From: Legionella genomosp. 1
GTDB taxonomy: Bacteria > Pseudomonadota > Gammaproteobacteria > Legionellales > Legionellaceae
NCBI GenBank assembly: GCA_945867185.1
Contig: CAMBHM010000123.1
Location: 1 to 5,005, forward strand
Length of the DNA stretch: 5,005 nucleotides
Reading direction: 5' to 3'
The notes beneath the pieces were generated by a model. The model saw only the letters and a list, made by a program, of their open reading frames with translations, did no database searches and was not told the origin of the DNA. Both the position numbers and the translations under genes were made by a program. Positions 1 through 5,005 of this stretch are shown here, piece after piece; the first letter of the stretch is position 1, and each line of letters opens with the position of its first letter.

Positions 1-482
1 GAAACTTCTGCGGGCTTCGTGTAAATCTCATCCATCCCGCATGCCAAACACTCTTGCAGCGCATCTCCCCTTGCATGGGCCGTTAATCCAACGACAGGGG
101 TGCGCTTTCTCTGTGTTTTATCCTCCCAAGCTCGAAGTTGTTTCGTGAAATCATGACCGGACAAAATAGGCAACCCCAAATCGGTGATGATGCAATCAAA
201 GTCAGTTGCCTTAGCAAGGGCCAAGGCTTCTGCCCCATCTGAAGCCGACTCAAACCGACAGCCTGCTCGGGTCGTCATTGCCTCAATGACACTGCTTGCA
301 ATGGGGTTGTCTTCCACCAATAGCACATACGGCGCGTTTTTCTCTAACTCCACAGGAACAGCATATACATATTGCATTTCGTACGATATTAGATCAAGTC
401 GATATTCTACTTCGGACTGATGAACTTTCCCTAAAAGCCAATCAAGACCTTCATTTGACCGAAACAACCTATCATTGCACAT
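1..482 (-). CDS. Receiver-domain (CheY-like) two-component protein, C-terminus beyond left edge
   Basis: This is the start of a phosphotransfer signalling protein; 160 complete codons are visible, read leftward. Residues about 52-160 form a canonical receiver domain. The sequence shows the acidic pocket E57-D58 in VLLVEDNPIA, the phosphoacceptor D101 in IITDLGLP, the switch threonine T134 in VVGLTAHA, and the conserved lysine K156 in MDEIYTKP. All key residues are intact, so phosphorylation is expected. Residues 1-51 are not a recognised domain; they are polar and probably helical, and no histidine-kinase ATPase motifs occur here. The EDNPIA and GLTAHA wording resembles receiver domains attached to hybrid kinases of the ArcB type, but a stand-alone regulator or one with an output domain beyond the edge is equally possible. 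The ATG at 482-480 was chosen as the first in-frame start after a TGA at 515-513, but it lacks a well-spaced Shine-Dalgarno. It is divergent from the effector-like operon. Confidence 0.85.
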   Translation of the reverse strand, partial: MCNDRLFRSNEGLDWLLGKVHQSEVEYRLDLISYEMQYVYAVPVELEKNAPYVLLVEDNPIASSVIEAMTTRAGCRFESASDGAEALALAKATDFDCIITDLGLPILSGHDFTKQLRAWEDKTQRKRTPVVGLTAHARGDALQECLACGMDEIYTKPAEV

Positions 483-590
483 CGCTTCATTTAGATCAAA
501 AAATTCCTCAAATCATGATGTTAAATGCGGAATAAAATAAATGTTAAAAATATCAAACAATGACATAGGTATTTTATTTTCCATCCCAAG

Positions 591-626
591 GTCAGTTATT
601 GAGTCGAATTTGACTCAATAATTGAC
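591..626. promoter_or_regulatory. Near-perfect 36-bp inverted repeat, candidate operator
   Basis: The inner arms TTATTGAGTC (596-605) and GACTCAATAA (612-621) are exact reverse complements around a 6-nt centre, GAATTT. After one mismatch (595/622) the symmetry continues through GTCA (591-594) and TGAC (623-626), so 14 of 15 arm positions pair. The right arm runs into the TTGACA -35 box at 622-627. That placement suits a dimeric regulator controlling RNA polymerase access or recruitment. A rho-independent terminator is unlikely because there is no T-tract after the stem and no gene ends here. The binding protein is unknown to me; the neighbouring receiver protein or a partner of it is one possibility. 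Confidence 0.6.
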
Positions 627-649
627 AAAAAAGTGTTTTACGATACAAT
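622..649 (+). promoter_or_regulatory. Sigma-70-type promoter for the two-gene operon
   Basis: A consensus -35 hexamer TTGACA (622-627) is followed after 16 bp by TACAAT (644-649), one mismatch from TATAAT. Transcription would start near 656-657, leaving a leader of about 35 nt before the ATG at 691. The -35 box overlaps the outer right arm of the 591-626 palindrome, so the promoter is probably regulated. The promoter also rules against the upstream in-frame TTG at 622 as the translation start, because that codon is itself part of the -35 box. Confidence 0.7.
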
Positions 650-680
650 ACAGATCAAATTTTGCGCCTATTTTCCACTC

Positions 681-685
681 AAGGA
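681..685 (+). promoter_or_regulatory. Ribosome binding site deciding the start at 691
   Basis: AAGGA lies 5 nt upstream of the ATG at 691. No comparable purine-rich site precedes the in-frame TTG at 622, whose upstream bases are the palindrome arm. Together with the promoter position this fixes the likely start at 691. Confidence 0.7.
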
Positions 686-690
686 TCCCA

Positions 691-3450
691 ATGCCCGCAC
701 AACAAAAACCAGATTTAAGCCATATCCATGCTCCGCTTAAAAAACAACTGACTGATTTGATAGGTGCTGCAGAACTAGGGTTTACCACTACCGTTAAAAG
801 AATTATTCAACTGATCGCCCGACCACACACAGAAACGGATAGTAAGCATTTTGATGATGTGCTCCTCTACGTTTTACTATTGGCAGCTGATCAGGGCCAC
901 GCTGATCTGCTTACCCTCATTATAAGTCAGCCTATTCAAAGCTATGAAGGTAAACGAGCTCAATTTTTTATCCAAGCGCTTGAGTCGGCTGTCGAACAAG
1001 GCCATGAGCCCGTAATGTTACTACTTATCCAACACGAAGCCATTCCGATAGCTACTATAGGAAATAAACTCTTACGAATAGCAGCCGACCATCATCAAGC
1101 AGCCATTGTAGATAGACTCCTTCGCATTCCCAAAGTACTGAACTATGCTGATCTACATAGCCAAATTTTTGCCCACTACCTCCATCCATTTATCACACGA
1201 AGAGTCACCCATCTTCAAGCACGCCAACAAAGATTCACAGACGAACACCCTCATGAAACATTCAACATCAGAGCAGATGAGATCCCTTTTTATTTCTACG
1301 TCTTAAAACATCTCATTCGTCGCAATGACGAGCACCTGATGCCCTCGATTGACCTGCTTTTATCTATACCTATCCTGACCCAACAACTACATTTGAGCAT
1401 CGAACAAACACGAAGAAATGAACTATTTAGGCTAGCTAATTCCATACCTAATATCCCTGCAAGCACAGCTTTACTTACTCTACCTAATGTGCTTGCAGAA
1501 GCAAACCTATACCATTTCTATCCCCAAGATACTGTCGATGATCCCTTGGGTTTACGACGACAAGCTGGTTTTCGTGAATCATCCATGTCCCCGCTCAACC
1601 AAAGTGAAGAACGCATTATTAGATCGGTCGTTGCACATTATCAAAATACCGCACAAGGTATCAGGGGCGTCCATGACATCATTAATGGCCTCAAGGCCCA
1701 TTTAAGGCGCTGTTATGAAGAAAATCCAATAATATTCACGTGCAGTAATGGCCAAATCCATCGCTTACCCCTTGAAATCAGCGAATTTCTTCAGATGTCT
1801 GTGAGTGTGCAGGTAACCATTCAAGACCAAACCATAGCCATACACAATTATTTTCAACATTCACTCCATACCGCCTATCGATATCTCTCAAAACCAAACC
1901 TTTTGATCGACCCTACTGCAACGCATATTGCACGCAATGAATATGGCCGATACGCATTATTCGAGCCCTTTATTCCTCTGATTGCCTACTTTTGGTTGGC
2001 AGCCAGTGATCCAAACATCCCGCCTACAGAAGGTCAAACCATCCCGGGTCGCCAAACCTTCTTTATCAACTCGCTTGCCCTCATTGGACGCGCCCATAAT
2101 TGGGATAGAACTCGTTATAGACTAAATCCAGACGGCACACCGATGCGCAACGCCAACGGTCAGCCCATGACCGAGGAATTTGACGATTTACGCTTTGACA
2201 ATCCTTCCTGTATTCCAGGAACCCAACGTCGCCTTTTTGAGGCGGTCACAGGACATCTACTGTTTGAATACCTATCATTGAGTCGTTTACAACAGGAGCT
2301 ATATGGATTCATTCATGATTTCTTTAAAGAGCGCTTCCTACAAAAAACACCCACGCAACAAACAGCTATCCGGCAAGCCATTGCTCAAGTTTTCATTTTG
2401 ACTGAACAACCAGCACCCGTACTGCTCGAGCTGAATATTTCATTGCATCAGAAACAATCTTGGATTGTGTCTTTTTCAACTAAATATGGTGCAGAGTTTG
2501 ATGAAAATCCGCAGTTTCTATCCTTCATTTATCAAAAACTCAATCTGCCATCTGACGAAGCTCATATCACACGGTTTTATACCAGCTGCGGTCTCAATAC
2601 ATTCTTAGAGCCCTTACCTGATGCAAATGATTCAGAAATGCTTCCAGTAAGAGAACCCACGCCATCAGAGGCCCCTTTGGTCAACTACAACTCTCTCCGT
2701 CGAGACAGGTTTAATATGCTCCTGGCTCCTGGTGTAACCACTCTCAATTTAAACACCACTGGCTTAAGCGAATTAACACCTGTAGCCATGAACACTTTAT
2801 TTCGTCAGTTGGCCTATCTACCAAACACCGTGACGAGCATTTCCTTTAGCAGCAATGGATTTCAAACTACAGATCCCATAACCCAAACGGCCTATCTCGC
2901 TTTTATCAATGCGCTAAGTTTCATTCCCAGTACCATTACCTCTATTGATCTTTCTGGTAACGGTTTTGAGTCCCATGATCCCGCAAGTCTGGGAGCACTG
3001 CTTTCTTCTCTTCCTAATACCATACAACAGGTATCATTGACCGAAAACGAAGCATTGACGCCCGCTCAACTGTTAGCGAAACCGACTTGGCCTCAGAGTT
3101 ATTATGATCTCACCAAGACAGCAAGAAACGGGCAAGATACAAAAGAAATTGCACGTCTTCTGTTAGACGATTACACGAAAGGAGGAAATGCAGTACGAAG
3201 ATTCTTTTCAGGGCATTGGAACCGACATCATGTGGGTAAGGTACACAAGATTGTTGGCAAAATGACAGACGAAAATTCACCAATTTCCCTTAAAGAAGCC
3301 ATCAAAGAACTTCGTCTTATTAGCAAGGAGTCCACTGGATCGTTAGCAAAACGACTGCATTTTATAGAAATCATGCATGATCGGTATCCTGGTGCTACTG
3401 CTCCAGCCCCCCATTTAAGTGCAGAGTCTCCTCTGGAGCCAGGACTATGA
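691..3450 (+). CDS. Ankyrin-like and leucine-rich repeat protein, candidate secreted effector
   Basis: A 919-residue soluble protein with no signal peptide or membrane segment. Residues about 20-147 hold four degenerate ankyrin-like helical hairpins (for example LAADQGHADLL at 64-74 and VEQGHEPVMLLL at 101-112). Residues 148-413 are helical and unrecognised. Residues about 414-525 form a distinctive block with WLAASD (435-440), GRAHNWDRTR (466-475) and PSCIPGTQRRLFEAV (505-519), which from memory resembles a segment of Legionella ankyrin-type proteins. Residues about 681-787 are LRRs, including SIDLSGNGF at 751-759. Near the C-terminus GHWNRHH (841-847) lies in a further small module. The tail is acidic and small-residue rich (SAESPLEPGL), loosely compatible with a Dot/Icm signal. 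These repeats bind proteins; no catalytic motif is evident, so activity is unknown. The start at 691 is supported by AAGGA and the upstream promoter; an alternative TTG at 622 would add 23 residues. The downstream J-domain gene overlaps its stop. The effector role is inferred. Confidence 0.85.
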   Translation: MPAQQKPDLSHIHAPLKKQLTDLIGAAELGFTTTVKRIIQLIARPHTETDSKHFDDVLLYVLLLAADQGHADLLTLIISQPIQSYEGKRAQFFIQALESAVEQGHEPVMLLLIQHEAIPIATIGNKLLRIAADHHQAAIVDRLLRIPKVLNYADLHSQIFAHYLHPFITRRVTHLQARQQRFTDEHPHETFNIRADEIPFYFYVLKHLIRRNDEHLMPSIDLLLSIPILTQQLHLSIEQTRRNELFRLANSIPNIPASTALLTLPNVLAEANLYHFYPQDTVDDPLGLRRQAGFRESSMSPLNQSEERIIRSVVAHYQNTAQGIRGVHDIINGLKAHLRRCYEENPIIFTCSNGQIHRLPLEISEFLQMSVSVQVTIQDQTIAIHNYFQHSLHTAYRYLSKPNLLIDPTATHIARNEYGRYALFEPFIPLIAYFWLAASDPNIPPTEGQTIPGRQTFFINSLALIGRAHNWDRTRYRLNPDGTPMRNANGQPMTEEFDDLRFDNPSCIPGTQRRLFEAVTGHLLFEYLSLSRLQQELYGFIHDFFKERFLQKTPTQQTAIRQAIAQVFILTEQPAPVLLELNISLHQKQSWIVSFSTKYGAEFDENPQFLSFIYQKLNLPSDEAHITRFYTSCGLNTFLEPLPDANDSEMLPVREPTPSEAPLVNYNSLRRDRFNMLLAPGVTTLNLNTTGLSELTPVAMNTLFRQLAYLPNTVTSISFSSNGFQTTDPITQTAYLAFINALSFIPSTITSIDLSGNGFESHDPASLGALLSSLPNTIQQVSLTENEALTPAQLLAKPTWPQSYYDLTKTARNGQDTKEIARLLLDDYTKGGNAVRRFFSGHWNRHHVGKVHKIVGKMTDENSPISLKEAIKELRLISKESTGSLAKRLHFIEIMHDRYPGATAPAPHLSAESPLEPGL
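748..1134 (+). repeat. Degenerate ankyrin-like repeats, about four units
   Basis: Within the 919-residue protein, four helical units start near residues 20, 60, 93 and 127. The shared pattern is a first helix ending in AA or AV, a turn such as ELGF, DQGH, EQGH or DHHQ, then a second helix rich in L, I and V (DLLTLII, VMLLLIQ, IVDRLLRI). The classical TPLH ankyrin start is missing, so these are divergent ankyrin or ankyrin-like hairpins. They would form a protein-binding solenoid. Confidence 0.6.
2731..3051 (+). repeat. Leucine-rich repeats, four units
   Basis: Four strand motifs recur at residues 682-688 (VTTLNLN), 714-722 (VTSISFSSN), 749-757 (ITSIDLSGN) and 778-786 (IQQVSLTEN). They are 29-35 residues apart, with the helical stretches between them ending in YLPNT, FIPST and SLPNT. 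This long spacing is like ribonuclease-inhibitor-type LRRs. The IPSTxTSxDLSGN wording is typical of LRR proteins I associate with Legionella. Confidence 0.8.
3435..3438 (+). promoter_or_regulatory. Ribosome binding site for the J-domain gene, inside the upstream CDS
   Basis: GGAG sits 8 nt before the ATG at 3447 and within the last codons of the upstream gene. The ATGA overlap (3447-3450) joins start and stop, so ribosomes finishing the first protein can re-initiate. Translational coupling and a shared transcript are therefore likely. Confidence 0.65.
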
Positions 3451-5005
3451 CTACACATTATCAGACGCTAGGCGTTGGTCCCCGTGCAACACCCAATGAA
3501 ATCAGGCAGGCCTTTCATCGATTGTCTCGCAGACACCATCCTGATCGCCCCACAGGTTCAACTGCAACTTTTCAAGCTATACAAAAAGCCTATGGGGTAC
3601 TAAGTGATCCACTGCAACGCCATGATTATGACCATTCCACCAACTCTTTGCCTCAGGTAAGAACCCCAGTAGTCGACACCTATGAACGCGACAGACAAGC
3701 AGCTTTTGAGCGCTACAAACAAGAAGGATTGGCGTTCACCCTACCTAAAAACATCGACCAATTAAACTGCTACGAGTATTACAATGCGTTGTTTGGCCTC
3801 GTTGGTTCTGCACGCATCGGGCCGGGAATGGATCTGAGTTCGAATGAATTTTATTTTAAAGTAGATTATGTTCATAACATACTCTGGGATGCAAGCCCTC
3901 ATAGCATACGAGACTATCTATTCTCCAGTTTCAGAGCTCGGAAACAACAAGCGATCAATGAAGACCACATGAAGAGGTTCTATTTTTTAAAAGAAATTAT
4001 TTTTCATCCCAGGGATGCTCACTCACTCCGCCTATATAATCTGTCCATTAACCATATTACAACCTCAGACGACCAAGCCATTATTAATGAGGCTGGCGGA
4101 ATTGCCGCGCTTCAAACCGCAGTAAAAGGTTCTTCTGCTTTTTTTTCTTTGGATTTCGCCTACTCCACAGTCAAACTACATGAGGCCGGTCTTTTAAACC
4201 CTCGAAATTTTAAAAAGATAGTTAACTATCCCCACGATATCTCTGATAGATTATCCTGCCTGAAGAGCTATCATTTATTAACTCAAACTAATTTTGATTT
4301 AATGTTGGGATACCTAATGTATTGGCCTGAGTTCCTAGTAGGCGGTAGCGTTTTTAGTAACCTAGCAGGTGGCTTAGGTGCATTGTATAGAGCTCACAAT
4401 CTCACACAAACCAATTTCGAACACATCCTCCGTGCGCAACAACGTGCAGCACAAGTGGGGCATTCACTGGCCGCCTTACACCTCTTTCGTCTTGAAACAG
4501 AAGAAACCAGACACGTCGCATTGCACCTTATTCCTAATAAAACGCTTCCTGAAAAACTAAAAGGCTTACAGGCCAAGGGACAACTCAACACGCCTCAAAT
4601 AGACACTCTACATCACCCATTACCGGATTCCTGGAAAAAGCTTGGAGGCCGCATCAATGAACTGTTTGCGCACGCTCTATTTTTGCTGACCATCAACCCC
4701 TCTCAAGGGGAAACAACGATGCTGCTTGCACTGGAATTAAAAGCTTCACTGGTACAGTTTACTCAACTCCCTGAATCCGAACAAAAAAATCAAAAGATTG
4801 CCTTCAAAACTGCTTTTGTTCAAACATTACATTCTAAAGATGAAGTCATGCACATTCACCGCGACCATTGGAAAGTACTGATGACAAATATTCTCATTGC
4901 CCTTTCAGGCATTGGGTTATTTGCTTTAGGTGTAAACTATTTGCTAACCAAACATTGTTTTTTTGCGAAAACAAATCGTGAACAGTATGTTGACAATGTT
5001 GAAAG
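3447..5005 (+). CDS. J-domain (DnaJ-like) protein with helical repeats and C-terminal membrane segment, open at right edge
   Basis: 519 complete codons are visible with no stop before the edge. Residues about 2-62 are a full J domain: YQTLGV at 5-10, a helix around 18-28, the HPD triad at 31-33, and FQAIQKAYGVLSDP at 42-55. The intact HPD predicts stimulation of an Hsp70 ATPase. The loop after HPD is about three residues shorter than in E. coli DnaJ. There is no Gly/Phe linker and no zinc finger, so this is a class C J protein, not DnaJ itself. Residues 244-324 carry three copies of a helical motif ending in (N/T)(P/Q)(R/T)NF. Residues 477-500 form one strongly hydrophobic span, followed by a tail, HCFFAKTNRE (503-512), of a kind I associate from memory with Legionella proteins. 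The J domain is thus probably tethered to a membrane. It is coupled by ATGA overlap to the ankyrin/LRR gene. Whether it works in the bacterium or on host Hsp70 is not shown. Confidence 0.85.
   Translation, partial: MTTHYQTLGVGPRATPNEIRQAFHRLSRRHHPDRPTGSTATFQAIQKAYGVLSDPLQRHDYDHSTNSLPQVRTPVVDTYERDRQAAFERYKQEGLAFTLPKNIDQLNCYEYYNALFGLVGSARIGPGMDLSSNEFYFKVDYVHNILWDASPHSIRDYLFSSFRARKQQAINEDHMKRFYFLKEIIFHPRDAHSLRLYNLSINHITTSDDQAIINEAGGIAALQTAVKGSSAFFSLDFAYSTVKLHEAGLLNPRNFKKIVNYPHDISDRLSCLKSYHLLTQTNFDLMLGYLMYWPEFLVGGSVFSNLAGGLGALYRAHNLTQTNFEHILRAQQRAAQVGHSLAALHLFRLETEETRHVALHLIPNKTLPEKLKGLQAKGQLNTPQIDTLHHPLPDSWKKLGGRINELFAHALFLLTINPSQGETTMLLALELKASLVQFTQLPESEQKNQKIAFKTAFVQTLHSKDEVMHIHRDHWKVLMTNILIALSGIGLFALGVNYLLTKHCFFAKTNREQYVDNVE
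4176..4418 (+). repeat. Three helical repeats, L-x4-L-(L/T)-x-x-x-NF type, in the J protein
   Basis: The motif appears at residues 244-255 (LHEAGLLNPRNF), 272-283 (LKSYHLLTQTNF) and 313-324 (LYRAHNLTQTNF). Spacing is 28 then 41 residues. The longer second gap holds a hydrophobic, glycine-rich insertion (GGSVFSNLAGGLGA). The repeats probably stack as helical hairpins, with an N-cap at the NF turn. I recall similar LLTQxNF repeats in Legionella proteins, but have not verified this. Confidence 0.6.
4875..4946 (+). other. Predicted transmembrane segment near the visible C-terminus of the J protein
   Basis: Residues 477-500 (starting VLMTNILIALSG) contain no charged residues over about 24 positions and are flanked by K476 and K502. 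The length suits a single membrane crossing or a tight hairpin. A cysteine and two phenylalanines (CFF, 504-506) follow directly, then a charged polar tail. Confidence 0.7.

Larger units (their letters stand above)
483..690. other. Divergent intergenic regulatory region
   Basis: This 208-bp gap lies between the leftward receiver gene and the rightward operon and must hold both start regions. Its right half contains the 591-626 palindrome, the TTGACA/TACAAT promoter and the ribosome binding site of the large gene. Its left half (about 490-580) is very AT-rich. For the leftward gene, the best promoter I can find is TTGTTT (560-555), 17 bp, TTTTAT (537-532), which is weak and not called separately. 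No RNA gene or rho-independent terminator is visible. Confidence 0.7.

Noticed and set aside
184..535. Two small plus-strand open frames (184-420 and 296-535)
   Set aside because: They lie opposite the receiver gene, whose minus-strand frame has all conserved receiver residues; the plus-strand products look random.
532..560. Leftward promoter TTGTTT, 17 bp, TTTTAT for the receiver gene
   Set aside because: Both hexamers are poor matches in a very AT-rich stretch where such matches are expected by chance.
596..621. Palindrome as a rho-independent terminator
   Set aside because: No T-tract follows on either strand, the stem is AT-rich, and both flanking genes start rather than end here.
691..760. 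N-terminal signal peptide on the large protein
   Set aside because: The first 20 residues are polar with no hydrophobic core, so Sec export is not supported.
1487..1705. Plus-strand open frame of 72 codons inside the large gene
   Set aside because: Out-of-frame shadow of the 919-residue protein, with no ribosome binding site or recognisable motif.
3228..3458. Minus-strand open frame of 76 codons over the end of the large gene
   Set aside because: It is opposite a well-supported coding region with a conserved-looking module and has no recognisable product.
4378..4591. Small open frames on both strands inside the J-protein gene
   Set aside because: They overlap the third helical repeat of the J protein in other frames; the minus-strand product is rich in C and R as expected for a shadow frame.

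Overview
The window looks like a gammaproteobacterial intracellular pathogen of the Legionella type. This is inferred from protein style: AT-leaning DNA, a long soluble protein combining degenerate ankyrin-like and leucine-rich repeats, and a J-domain protein ending in a hydrophobic segment followed by a short aromatic/basic tail. The genus is not proven by anything in the window.

Layout. Positions 1-482 (minus strand) hold the N-terminal part of a two-component receiver-domain protein whose C-terminus lies beyond the left edge. Positions 483-690 form a divergent, AT-rich intergenic region. It contains a strong sigma-70-type promoter (TTGACA, 16 bp, TACAAT) for the rightward genes and a striking near-perfect inverted repeat (591-626) that overlaps the -35 box. 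Positions 691-3450 (plus) encode a 919-residue ankyrin-like plus LRR protein. Positions 3447-5005 (plus) encode a J-domain protein (519 complete codons, open at the right edge), overlapping the previous stop codon by ATGA.

How the parts may work together. The two plus-strand genes form a tightly coupled operon from one promoter: a repeat-rich, effector-like protein plus a protein with an intact Hsp70-recruiting J domain and a likely membrane anchor. The palindrome is well placed to be an operator for this operon, and perhaps also for the divergent receiver gene. Secretion through a Dot/Icm-type system and action on host proteins are inferences from family style, not shown by the sequence.

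The 5' end of the receiver gene is uncertain. The same reading frame continues upstream of the best start to an ATG at 584-582, interrupted only by one TGA at 515-513. This could be a nonsense-damaged N-terminus or chance in AT-rich DNA. No RNA genes, insertion sequences, CRISPR arrays or convincing terminators were seen.
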